Assembly (NCBI RefSeq): GCF_900450705.1
Contig: NZ_UGHK01000001.1
Location: 434,001 to 498,000, forward strand
Origin: Avibacterium paragallinarum
GTDB taxonomy: Bacteria; Pseudomonadota; Gammaproteobacteria; Enterobacterales; Pasteurellaceae
Direction: 5' to 3'
Length of the DNA: 64,000 nt
In this document: piece after piece, positions 24,931 through 33,316 of the stretch
Numbering within the stretch: position 1 is the stretch's first letter
Layout: each line of letters begins with the position of its first letter
Position numbers and translations under genes: made by a program
Notes under the pieces: model-generated
What the model saw: only the letters and a program-made list of their open reading frames with translations
Databases searched by the model: none
Told to the model about the DNA's origin: nothing

Positions 24931-26775
24931 ATGGAAAAAAACACCGCACTTAAGGTTTTGAACGAGGTTTTTGGTTACCAATCTTTTCGCAATGGGCAGG
25001 AAGAAGTGATCCAAGCTGCCCTTTCACACCAAGATAGCCTCGTGATTATGGCAACGGGAAACGGCAAATCCCTGTGCTATCAAATCCCTGCACTTTGTTT
25101 TTCGGGCTTAACCCTTGTTATTTCGCCACTGATTTCGTTAATGAAAGACCAAGTGGATCAGCTCTTGGCAAATGGCATCGCGGTGGATTATCTCAATTCT
25201 ACGCAGACTTTTGAGCAACAGCAAATTGTGCAAAATAAGGCGATTTCAGGGCAGCTCAAATTGCTTTATATTTCGCCTGAAAAGGCGATGACAACCAGTT
25301 TTTTCCAATTTATTTCCCATTGCCAAGTGAGCTTCATCGCCATTGATGAAGCCCATTGTATTTCCCAATGGGGACACGATTTCCGCCCTGAATACACTCA
25401 ACTTGGCGGGCTGAAACGCTGTTTTCCTAATGCCCCGATAATGGCACTCACCGCCACCGCAGACAGTGCCACAAGGCAAGATATTTTGCATCATTTGCAA
25501 CTGGATAATCCGCACATTTATATCGGCAGTTTTGATCGCCCCAATATTCGTTATACCCTTGTGGAAAAATTCAAGCCAATGGAACAGCTCAGCCACTTTT
25601 TGCTAGGGCAAAAGGGCAAAAGCGGAATTGTATATTGCAACAGTCGTAATAAAGTTGAACGCATCGCGGAAAGTTTGCGTAAAAAAGGCGTGGCAGCACA
25701 GGCGTATCACGCGGGAATGGAAGCGAGCCAGCGGGAGCAAGTGCAACGTGCTTTTCAGCGGGATAATGTGCAAGTGGTGGTGGCGACTATCGCTTTTGGA
25801 ATGGGGATTAACAAATCCAACGTGCGATTTGTCGCCCATTTTGATTTACCGCGTAGCATTGAAGCCTATTACCAAGAAACAGGACGAGCAGGACGTGATG
25901 ACTTGCCTGCCGAAGCGGTGCTGTTTTACGAACCCGCCGATTATGCGTGGCTACAAAAAATGTTGCTGGAAAAGCCAGAAAACCCGCAACGACAAATCGA
26001 ACAACACAAATTAGAAGCCATTGGCGAATTTGCCGAAAGCCAAACTTGTCGCCGTTTAGTGTTGCTCAATTATTTTGGCGAACATCGTCAAACCCCTTGC
26101 GGAAACTGCGATATTTGCCTTGATCCGCCGAAAAAATATGACGGCTTAATTGACGCTCAGAAAGTGATGTCCACCATTTATCGCGTAGGGCAGTGCTTCG
26201 GCGTACATTATGTGGTCGCCGTGCTACGGGGAATGCAAAACCAAAAAATTAAAGATAATCAACACGATAAACTCAGCGTGTACGGCATCGGCAAGGATAA
26301 AAGTAAAGAATATTGGCAATCGGTGATCCGCCAGCTTATTCATCTTGGGCTAGTGCAACAAGTGATGAATCAATTTCATTCGGTATTACAACTGACAGAA
26401 AACGCACGCCCCATTTTGCGAGGCGAACAGCCGTTGCAACTCGCCACGCCAAGGGTTTCTTCTATTATCACCGCACAAAGCGCACAAAAAAGTGCGGTGC
26501 AAAATTACGACAAAGATCTCTTTGCCCGCTTGCGTTTCTTACGCAAACAAATTGCCGACAAAGAAAATATCCCCCCTTATATTGTGTTCAACGATGCTAC
26601 TTTGCAAGAAATGGCACAATATCAACCCACCAGCAAGCGCGAAATGCTACAAATCAACGGCGTGGGCGCAACCAAATTAGAGCGCTTCGGACAGGCATTC
26701 CTGCATATTATCCAAGAGCATAAATCGCTCAGCGCAAAAAACAGCCAGCTGTTTAAATTATCTAACGAAAAATAA
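24931..26775 (+). CDS. recQ: ATP-dependent DNA helicase RecQ
   Basis: A 614-aa superfamily-2 3'-5' helicase. Motif I is MATGNGKSLCYQIP (canonical members have TGGGKS), motif II is DEAHCISQWGHDFRPEY and motif III is ALTATAD. The C-terminal half has GRAGRDDLPA, the zinc-binding CRRLVLLNYFGE with CGNCDIC, and an HRDC domain at about 530-600. The start codon lies between two inverted uptake signals, and the first codons (MEKNTALK) contain the 3' arm. Confidence 0.95.
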   Translation: MEKNTALKVLNEVFGYQSFRNGQEEVIQAALSHQDSLVIMATGNGKSLCYQIPALCFSGLTLVISPLISLMKDQVDQLLANGIAVDYLNSTQTFEQQQIVQNKAISGQLKLLYISPEKAMTTSFFQFISHCQVSFIAIDEAHCISQWGHDFRPEYTQLGGLKRCFPNAPIMALTATADSATRQDILHHLQLDNPHIYIGSFDRPNIRYTLVEKFKPMEQLSHFLLGQKGKSGIVYCNSRNKVERIAESLRKKGVAAQAYHAGMEASQREQVQRAFQRDNVQVVVATIAFGMGINKSNVRFVAHFDLPRSIEAYYQETGRAGRDDLPAEAVLFYEPADYAWLQKMLLEKPENPQRQIEQHKLEAIGEFAESQTCRRLVLLNYFGEHRQTPCGNCDICLDPPKKYDGLIDAQKVMSTIYRVGQCFGVHYVVAVLRGMQNQKIKDNQHDKLSVYGIGKDKSKEYWQSVIRQLIHLGLVQQVMNQFHSVLQLTENARPILRGEQPLQLATPRVSSIITAQSAQKSAVQNYDKDLFARLRFLRKQIADKENIPPYIVFNDATLQEMAQYQPTSKREMLQINGVGATKLERFGQAFLHIIQEHKSLSAKNSQLFKLSNEK

Positions 26776-26823
26776 CCGCACTTTGTTTTTCCCCCTGTTT
26801 TCTTCCTTAGCTCCTCTCTTTTT

Positions 26824-26839
26824 TGTGAACCTGATCACA
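26824..26839 (+). promoter_or_regulatory. CRP site upstream of the microcin remnant
   Basis: TGTGA-ACCTGA-TCACA has perfect CRP arms. A TTGACG hexamer lies 38 bp further on (26877-26882), with AT-rich -10 candidates near 26900-26906. This is probably the promoter region of the small ORF at 26947. A stretch near 26912-26930 (ending ACAATTCTCATT) faintly resembles a Fur box. Confidence 0.65.
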
Positions 26840-26946
26840 AAAACGAAACGTATGTAATCAAAATGTTAAAAAATAGTTGACGCAAAAGATAGAATCAATA
26901 ATTATACATAATATTAATAACAATTCTCATTTGCAGTTCTATTACA

Positions 26947-27079
26947 ATGAAAATACTCAAACATATAAAATCTTTCTTTTTCTATATAGGAGTATATATT
27001 TTTTCTAGAATATTATCTGACATATTTAATGTAAATGTTATTTTCTTTTATGTCAGTATCTTATTTTTACTTTATTTTT
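26947..27079 (+). pseudogene. Small hydrophobic protein gene cut by IS copy 2 (candidate microcin immunity gene)
   Basis: Forty-four codons encode a very hydrophobic peptide (MKILKHIKSFFFYIGVYIFS, then LSDIFNVNVIFFYVSILFLLYF) with two membrane segments. The IS enters at codon 45. If the segment between IS copies 2 and 3 is flipped back and the TTATTTTT duplication merged, the frame continues as YNKNRRKK-stop for 52 aa. The TGA then overlaps the ATG of the leader-peptide gene (ATGA). Small basic-tailed membrane proteins coupled to a bacteriocin precursor are usually immunity proteins. That function is inferred from this context only. Confidence 0.6.
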
Positions 27080-27798
27080 GGGGCTGTCCTAGATAACAAC
27101 TAAAAAATCTATTTAGGTTAGAATGAACCAATGAGAAAAAGTCGTCTAAGTCAGCACAAACAAAATAAACTCATTGAGCTATTTGTTGCAGGTGTTACTG
27201 CAAGGACAGCAGCAGAGTTAGTCAATGTAAACAAAACGACTGCCGCATATTACTTTCATCGTTTACGCCAACTCATCTATCAAAACAGCCTTCACTTAGA
27301 GATGTTTGAAGGTGAAATTGAAGCCGATGAAAGTTATTTTGGCGGTGCTCGCAAAGGCAAACGTGGTCGTGGTGCGGCAGGGAAAATTGCGGTATTCGGG
27401 CTTCTCAAGCGCAATGGCAAGGTTTATACCGTTGCGGTTCCAAATACGCAATCTGCCACCTTGTTACCCATTATTCGGGAGCAGGTAAAGCCTGATAGTA
27501 TTGTTTACACCGATAATTATCGTAGTTATGACGTGCTTGATGTGAGTGAATTTAGTCATTTTCGTATCAATCACAGCACACATTTTGCTGAAAATCATAA
27601 CCACATTAACGGAATTGAGAATTTTTGAAGCCAAGCAAAACGCCATTTACGCAAATTTAATGGTATCCCAAAAGCGCATTTTGAGCTTTATTTAAAGGAA
27701 TGTGAATGGCGTTTTAATTACAGCAACATAAAAAGTCAAATTTCTATTTTAAAACAATTGGTTAAAGGGAGTTTAGTCTAGTTATCTAGGACAGCCCC
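27080..27798 (+). mobile_element. IS1016-type insertion sequence, copy 2
   Basis: A 719-bp element with the same 18-bp inverted ends as copy 1. Left flank TTATTTTT and right flank TAAATTTT do not match, but the left flank is the reverse complement of the left flank of copy 3 (AAAAATAA). This indicates an inversion of the 297-bp segment between them. Confidence 0.95.
27131..27781 (+). pseudogene. IS1016-type transposase, nonsense-mutated (copy 2)
   Basis: Same 216-codon frame as copy 1, with the identical TGG to TGA change at codon 166 (27626-27628). Copies 1 and 2 therefore share a recent ancestor or were homogenised by gene conversion. Confidence 0.9.
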
Positions 27799-28065
27799 TA
27801 AATTTTTTGTTGGATAGCTAGACTCGGGAGTATATTCATATTCGCTAGAGTATCTTATTCTTCCTTCAGTCCAACTAGGAGAGGCAGTTCTAATTGGAAC
27901 AGACAATGGATATTCTATGGGAGTATTAACTATATTATCTCGAATTTCATCATATATAGGATTAACTATTTCTTTTCCTGCTACATATACTCCTATATAT
28001 TTTATGGCTTGTAATGGTGAAGCTCCAGAAACTAAAGATAATTCATTGATATTTATTTCTTTCAT
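27799..28065 (-). pseudogene. Double-glycine-leader peptide (class II microcin/bacteriocin precursor), truncated by IS copy 2
   Basis: About 89 native codons begin MKEININELSLVSGA, a typical double-glycine-type leader (here Gly-Ala) with the conserved ELxxVSG pattern. Such leaders are cut by the C39 peptidase domain of dedicated ABC exporters. The mature part starts SPLQAIKYIGVYVAGKE and is rich in Tyr, Ser and Pro toward the end, with no Cys. The IS cuts the 3' end, and the present frame reads on for seven IS-encoded residues (LGAVLDN-stop). An AGGAG site precedes the ATG. An exporter NBD fragment lies on the far side of IS copy 3. The peptide family is unknown to me. Confidence 0.65.
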
Positions 28066-28095
28066 TTTTTTCTCCTGTTTTTGTTATAAAAATAA

Positions 28096-28814
28096 GGGGC
28101 TGTCCTAGATAACTAGACTAAACTCCCTTTAACCAATTGTTTTAAAATAGAAATTTGACTTTTTATGTTGCTGTAATTAAAACGCCATTCACATTCCTTT
28201 AAATAAAGCTCAAAATGCGCTTTTGGGATACCATTAAATTTGCGTAAATGGCGTTTTGCTTGGCTCCAAAAATTCTCAATTCCGTTAATGTGGTTATGAT
28301 TTTCAGCAAAATGTGTGCTGTGATTGATACGAAAATGACTAAATTCACTCACATCAAGCACGTCATAACTACGATAATTATCGGTGTAAACAATACTATC
28401 AGGCTTTACCTGCTCCCGAATAATGGGTAACAAGGTGGCAGATTGCGTATTTGGAACCGCAACGGTATAAACCTTGCCATTGCGCTTGAGAAGCCCGAAT
28501 ACCGCAATTTTCCCTGCCGCACCACAACCACGTTTGCCTTTGCGAGCACCGCCAAAATAACTTTCATCGGCTTCAATTTCACCTTCAAACATCTCTAAGT
28601 GAAGGCTGTTTTGATAGATGAGTTGGCGTAAACGATGAAAGTAATATGCGGCAGTCGTTTTGTTTACATTGACTAACTCTGCTGCTGTCCTTGCAGTAAC
28701 ACCTGCAACAAATAGCTCAATGAGTTTATTTTGTTTGTGCTGACTTAGACGACTTTTTCTCATTGGTTCATTCTAACCTAAATAGATTTTTTAGTTGTTA
28801 TCTAGGACAGCCCC
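28096..28814 (-). mobile_element. IS1016-type insertion sequence, copy 3
   Basis: A 719-bp element in the orientation opposite to copy 2. Left flank AAAAATAA pairs with the left flank of copy 2. The right flank TTTTCTTT has no partner in the window, so this copy also took part in a deletion that removed the precursor 3' end and most of the exporter. Confidence 0.95.
28113..28763 (-). CDS. IS1016-type transposase, intact (copy 3)
   Basis: A full-length 216-aa DDE transposase of the IS1595 family, with the N-terminal helix-turn-helix (ELFVAGVTARTAAELVNVNK), EADESYFGGARKGK, YTDNYRSYDVLD and NHINGIENFWSQAKRHLRKF. One private Arg-to-Cys change gives KRGCGAAGK instead of KRGRGAAGK. Confidence 0.93.
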   Translation of the reverse strand: MRKSRLSQHKQNKLIELFVAGVTARTAAELVNVNKTTAAYYFHRLRQLIYQNSLHLEMFEGEIEADESYFGGARKGKRGCGAAGKIAVFGLLKRNGKVYTVAVPNTQSATLLPIIREQVKPDSIVYTDNYRSYDVLDVSEFSHFRINHSTHFAENHNHINGIENFWSQAKRHLRKFNGIPKAHFELYLKECEWRFNYSNIKSQISILKQLVKGSLV

Positions 28815-29563
28815 TTTTCTTTAATTTTAAAATGCTTTCTTTACACAGAGAAAGGATTGCCGATATTGCTTTAACTGAAATTGAAAATAGCATACACTCC
28901 TCACCATTTTCTTTATCAGAAGAACAAAAAGGTTTATCTATTTTAGTGAAAAATCTTACCTTTCAATATGATCAATTTACACAACCTATTCTTGATAATT
29001 TAAATTTAGAAGTTAATGCTGGAGAAAGCATAGCGATCTCTGCGAAATCAGGCGCAGGTAAAACAACCTTACTAAAATTAATGTCAGGACTCTTGAGACC
29101 AACAAAAGGAGAAATTTATATCAATAATATTGATATTAAAAACTTAGATAGTTCACATTATCGCCAACATATTGCAACGGTGTTACAAGAAGATAAGTTT
29201 TTCTCTGGCTCAATTTTAGAAAATATTGTCTGCTTTGATAATCAGTATGATAAAGAATTTGCCATTCAATGTGCAAAACAAGCGCAAATTCATAATGAAA
29301 TAATGAAGATGCCAATGAATTATGAAACGTTGCTTGGAGAACTAGGCAACAACCTTTCAGGAGGGCAAAGACAAAGATTATTTATTGCGCGAGCTCTCTA
29401 TAAAAGGCCTAAAATTCTTTTTATGGACGAAGCAACAAGTCATCTTGATGAAGAAAATGAAAGAAAAATTAATGATGCAATAGCTAAACTAAAAATAACT
29501 AGAGTAATAGTTGCCCATCGTCAATCTACTATTGAAAGTGCTGATCGATGTATAAATCTATAA
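28815..29563 (+). pseudogene. Bacteriocin/microcin ABC exporter (CvaB type), 3' fragment with the nucleotide-binding domain
   Basis: About 249 codons without a native start. The first residues MLSLHRERIADIAL match the helix-to-NBD linker of CvaB-type C39 peptidase exporters. The NBD has a Walker A variant (AKSGAGKTTLL, first Gly replaced by Ala), LSGGQRQR signature, Walker B ILFMDEATSHLD and H-loop VIVAHRQ. The N-terminal peptidase and membrane domains were lost at the IS edge. It follows the leader-peptide remnant in the expected order of a class II microcin operon. Confidence 0.75.
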
Positions 29564-29566
29564 AGC

Positions 29567-29861
29567 TAACCTTGATATAATTATTGTAATATGAGTTTTA
29601 TAAAATCCTTAATACTAATAATTTAACCTATGATTTAATCTATGAAATATTTATAAGAAGCCTAAAAATACGATAGAGAAAATCATTGTAAACGTATTAC
29701 TTATCGCAGTGATATTTACATTTATTACTCTCTGTTTATGTCTAAAAAATAAAGAATAAATAATCCAATTTATTCAAATTTATATGTTGTTGCTTTTATA
29801 ACTTGATGATTTTTTGTATAATGCAATCGTTTTCGTTATTTTTTAGATTGAGGGATAGTCT
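29567..29861. other. AT-rich gap with a start-less hydrophobic frame
   Basis: No complete gene. From 29646 to 29759 a plus-strand frame encodes KKPKNTIEKIIVNVLLIAVI and a further hydrophobic stretch ending CLCLKNKE, a single membrane segment lacking any start codon. It may be a decayed last gene of the microcin locus. A TATAAT at about 29817-29822 may serve the next gene. Confidence 0.35.
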
Positions 29862-31040
29862 ATGTCAAGACCACTAAACTTTGTGATGATTTCACCCCAT
29901 TTCCCGACCAATTTTGAAACCTTTGCCGTGCGTTTGCGGGAAAATGGTTTCAACACCTTAGGCATTGCCGACACGCCTTACGAGCAGTTAAGTGAGAATT
30001 TACGCAACTCGCTAACGGAATATTATCGCGTGGATAATATGGAAGATTACGATCAGGTTTATCGTGCGCTGGGCTATTTTGCGCATAAATATGGGCGTAT
30101 TGATCGCATTGAATCGCACAATGAATATTGGCTTGAGCTAGATGCGAAACTTCGCACGGATTTCAATGTATTTGGTTATAAAAATGAGGATATGAAATCC
30201 ATTAAAACCAAATCGCAAATGAAAGAAATTTTCCGTCAAACAGGCTTGAAAGTGGCAAAAGGGCGGGTGTTTGAAAGCGATGAAGATGCCAGAAAGTTAG
30301 CGGACGAATTGCATTATCCCGTGATTATCAAGCCCAATTCTGGCGTGGGGGCGAGCGATACCTATAAAATCAAAAATACACAAGAATTGGAAAACTTCTT
30401 CAGCCAGAAAAATCCGAATGTGGAATACATTATGGAAGAATTTATTGACGGCGATATTGTTACCTTTGACGGTTTGACCGATCGCGAGGGCAATATTGTG
30501 TTTTATTCTAGCCTTGAATATTCCGAAGCGGTGCTGGATACGGTGGAAAAAGACGGTGATATGTTCTACTACGTTCCGCGTAAAATTTCGCCAAAATTAG
30601 TGGAATTGGGCAAGCAATGCGTCAAAGCCTTTAATGTTAAAGAGCGGTTCTTTCATTTCGAGTTTTTCCGCGTGAAGAAAACCAACGAATTATTACCATT
30701 AGAAGTGAATTGTCGCCCACCCGGTGGATTAACCATTGATATGTGGAATTATGCCAATGACTTTGATGTGTTTAATGAATATGCACATATCGTCAAAGAC
30801 AATCAATTCACTTCACAAATCACGCACCCTTGGAATGTGGTTTATATTTCCCGCAAAGCCAATCAGCGTTACGCTCATTCCATCGCTCAAATCTGGGAAA
30901 AATTCCCGCACAATATTATTAGCGTGCAGAAAGTGCCAGGGGTATTTGCCAAAATAATGGGCGAGGAGGGCATTTTGGCTCGCACGCCAAACATCGAGCA
31001 AATGCGTGAAATCATTCAATTTGCACATCAAAAGCAGTAG
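29862..31040 (+). CDS. ATP-grasp family ligase
   Basis: A 392-aa ATP-grasp enzyme (carbamoyl-phosphate-synthetase/biotin-carboxylase fold), predicted to join a carboxylate to an amine or thiol through an acyl phosphate. The pre-ATP domain spans about 1-115. The glycine loop is IIKPNSGVGASDTYKI near 156-171, the adenine region is EYIMEEFIDGD, and the Mg2+ ligands lie in FHFEFF and PLEVNCRPPGG near 285-295. Two esterase-like genes lie next to it, one in the same operon 8 nt downstream. The substrate is unknown, and the trio looks like a small metabolite or peptide-modifying cluster. Confidence 0.75.
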   Translation: MSRPLNFVMISPHFPTNFETFAVRLRENGFNTLGIADTPYEQLSENLRNSLTEYYRVDNMEDYDQVYRALGYFAHKYGRIDRIESHNEYWLELDAKLRTDFNVFGYKNEDMKSIKTKSQMKEIFRQTGLKVAKGRVFESDEDARKLADELHYPVIIKPNSGVGASDTYKIKNTQELENFFSQKNPNVEYIMEEFIDGDIVTFDGLTDREGNIVFYSSLEYSEAVLDTVEKDGDMFYYVPRKISPKLVELGKQCVKAFNVKERFFHFEFFRVKKTNELLPLEVNCRPPGGLTIDMWNYANDFDVFNEYAHIVKDNQFTSQITHPWNVVYISRKANQRYAHSIAQIWEKFPHNIISVQKVPGVFAKIMGEEGILARTPNIEQMREIIQFAHQKQ

Positions 31041-31048
31041 GAGGCACA

Positions 31049-31803
31049 ATGTTTTTTGAAGCTCGTCATCACTGGAGCGGTGAATTAGGCAGAGAAATGC
31101 CCTTCAATGTGTATGGACACAGTGGCAAACCCGTGATTGTTTTTCCATCTTCGGGTGGCAATCATAATGAATATGGCAATTTTGGAATGATCGACGCTTG
31201 CCGCTCTTTTATCGAGCGGGGCTTAATCAAAGTTTACACGCCAGATTCTTTTGATAATGAATCTTGGCTTGCCACCTACAAGTCTGGGCAAAATATGGCC
31301 CAAGCACATAACGCCTATGATCGCTATATCATTAACGAACTCGTGCCGTTAATCCGCCACGAATCCCAATGGCAAGGCACAATGATCGCCACAGGTTGTA
31401 GTATGGGGGATTCCACACGATTAATTTTGCCTTACGCCACCCTGATCTTTTTGATACTGCCATTGCACTCAGCGGGGTTTATGATGCCCGTTTTTTCACA
31501 GGTGAATATCAAGGCAATGCAGAGGTGTATTTTAACTCGCCGATTGATTATTTGTGGAATCAAAACGACCCGTGGTTTTTAGACCGCTACCGCCAAAACC
31601 ATTACATAGTAGCTGTAGGGCAAGGTGCGTGGGAAGAACAACACATCGCCGACACCGCACGCTTACAACAAGCCTTCCAAGCCAAAGATATTCCAGCTTG
31701 GTTTGACTTTTGGGGAACAGATGTGGATCACGATTGGCCTTGGTGGCGAATACAAATGCCTTATTTCTTAGGGAAGTTGGAAGAGCAAGGGTTGTTAAAA
31801 TAG
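31049..31803 (+). pseudogene. Esterase-family alpha/beta-hydrolase, frameshifted
   Basis: The 5' frame encodes MFFEARHHWSGELGREMPFN through the nucleophile elbow ATGCSMG. One base is missing within GGGGGATTCC (31405-31413): inserting a C after 31409 restores GCSMGAFHTINFALRHPDLF and joins the second frame, which runs to a TAA at 31801-31803 (ending FLGKLEEQGLLK). The repaired protein is about 251 aa, normal for this esterase group. It is cotranscribed with the ATP-grasp gene. The lesion is either a real single-base deletion or a sequencing error next to the G5 run. Confidence 0.8.
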
Positions 31804-31854
31804 GCAAAGGGCGGATTGATGTTCCGCCTTTTATTTCTCGTTATTTATTCACAA

Positions 31855-32679
31855 CTACTTATTCAATAACGCAAAATGCAGGAACTCGACAAAATGATCT
31901 GCCCAGTGCATTTCGTGGTGGATTTCATTTGCCATAATGCGTAGGCGAATATGATCGAGGGGTTGCCCCGTGCGTAACAAGGCTTGGTAGTAGCGTAGGG
32001 TGCAATCAATGTAGGTTTGGTTCATATTGGAAATGAATTGGGAATCCATTTCATCGCCCTCATTGGTGCCGACTTGAATAAACACACGGCTTTGCGGCTG
32101 CAAGGGGTGGCGATGAATAAAATCCATAAACGCCCCCTCACTAAACCAAGAGGCAAGGGAGAACACGCCAAAATGCCCAAAAACCTGCGGATATGCCGCC
32201 CCCATATAAGCGGTAATAATGCCACCCATTGAACTTCCCGCCAGTAGGGTATGCTCTACGTTAGGTAAAGTGCGGTAGTTTTCATCAATGAATTTTTTCA
32301 CCTCGTTCACCACCCAATCCGCATATTCCGCCCCGCGTCCGCCAACGTTTCTCACTTCAGGGGAATGTCCCACTTCCGTTTTCCAAGGGGCATATTCATT
32401 TAACCGCTCTTCCCCCGCGTTATCAATGCCGACAATAATTAATTTTGGCAACTGTTGATAATGCTTAATGGTAGGGATAATTTTCCACGAATGGCCTGAA
32501 TAGGATTCTTTGCTATAAAACACATTTTGCCCATCGTGCATATAAAGGACAGGGTAATGCTGCCAAGGTTCGTTGTGATAATCTTTTGGCAACAACACGC
32601 GCACACGGCGGTGGTGATGGTAATAAGGCACATAAAGAAAATGCTCTTGCATTTCCAGATAATGATTAAACACGCTCAT
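31855..32679 (-). CDS. Esterase-family alpha/beta-hydrolase (EsteraseD/Fes-like)
   Basis: A 274-aa cytoplasmic hydrolase of the putative-esterase family. It has YMHDGQNVF near residue 47, nucleophile elbow LLAGSSMGG near 145-153, the acidic residue in QVGTNEGDE near 200-208 and the catalytic His in HHEMHW near 254. It is convergent to the frameshifted esterase. With the ATP-grasp enzyme these form a conserved-looking trio of unknown pathway. Confidence 0.75.
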   Translation of the reverse strand: MSVFNHYLEMQEHFLYVPYYHHHRRVRVLLPKDYHNEPWQHYPVLYMHDGQNVFYSKESYSGHSWKIIPTIKHYQQLPKLIIVGIDNAGEERLNEYAPWKTEVGHSPEVRNVGGRGAEYADWVVNEVKKFIDENYRTLPNVEHTLLAGSSMGGIITAYMGAAYPQVFGHFGVFSLASWFSEGAFMDFIHRHPLQPQSRVFIQVGTNEGDEMDSQFISNMNQTYIDCTLRYYQALLRTGQPLDHIRLRIMANEIHHEMHWADHFVEFLHFALLNK

Positions 32680-32727
32680 CTTTTAACTTCTATAAAAAAC
32701 GCTGGCAAGCCCAGCGTTTATCACAAA

Positions 32728-33192
32728 TTATTTTCTCGCCAATGGTGGCACAAAGGTAATGCCCATATCCCAAGGCTGTTCAATCCAAGTATTTTGAGGA
32801 ATATCAATCACATAGTCATCAACTAAATCCGCTCCCGCAGGTTTTGCGAACACGGTAATGAAGCGGGCATTTGGATAAAGCTCACGAATGGCACGTGCGG
32901 TATTTCCCGTATCCACCAAATCATCAACCACGATAAAACCCTCACCGCCATTTGGCACTTGAGCGGCGTGAATAACATTCAGTTCCCCTTGTTGATTATG
33001 ATCGTAACTGGCGATACACACGGTTTCCACGTGGCGAACACTTAATTCACGTGCTAGCACGGCGGCTGGAAATAACCCACCACGGCTCACCGCAATAATG
33101 CCTTTCCATTGCGAAGCGGGAAGCAAACGCTCCGCCAATTTGCGTGCGTGCATTTGGAACATATCCCAAGTTACCACATATTTTTCACTCAT
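32728..33192 (-). CDS. gpt: Xanthine-guanine phosphoribosyltransferase
   Basis: A 154-aa purine-salvage enzyme that makes XMP and GMP from the base and PRPP. The PRPP loop [13 protein letters not shown] is near residues 86-98, the N-terminal ISRGG-like [11 protein letters not shown] near 33-43, and the hood region with W-IEQPWDMG near 134-141 is conserved. Length equals the family norm. It is divergent from pepD. Confidence 0.95.
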   Translation of the reverse strand: MSEKYVVTWDMFQMHARKLAERLLPASQWKGIIAVSRGGLFPAAVLARELSVRHVETVCIASYDHNQQGELNVIHAAQVPNGGEGFIVVDDLVDTGNTARAIRELYPNARFITVFAKPAGADLVDDYVIDIPQNTWIEQPWDMGITFVPPLARK

Positions 33193-33316
33193 AATTCACC
33201 TTAACATTAACAAAGAGGGCATAAACCGCCCGATAAATAAAAATTTTGATAGGATAACGCGAAACCGCATTTTATGCTATTATTTTGCGAAATTTTTTTA
33301 TTTAGGAGACAAAACA

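Noticed and set aside
26912-26930. Fur box upstream of the microcin remnant
   Set aside because: Only about 11 of 19 positions agree in a very AT-rich region. Microcin loci are often iron-regulated, but the match is too weak to claim.
28763-28858. Start of the exporter gene inside IS copy 3
   Set aside because: The ATG at 28763 belongs to the IS end on the opposite strand. The native exporter sequence begins only at 28815, so this is an accidental fusion frame.
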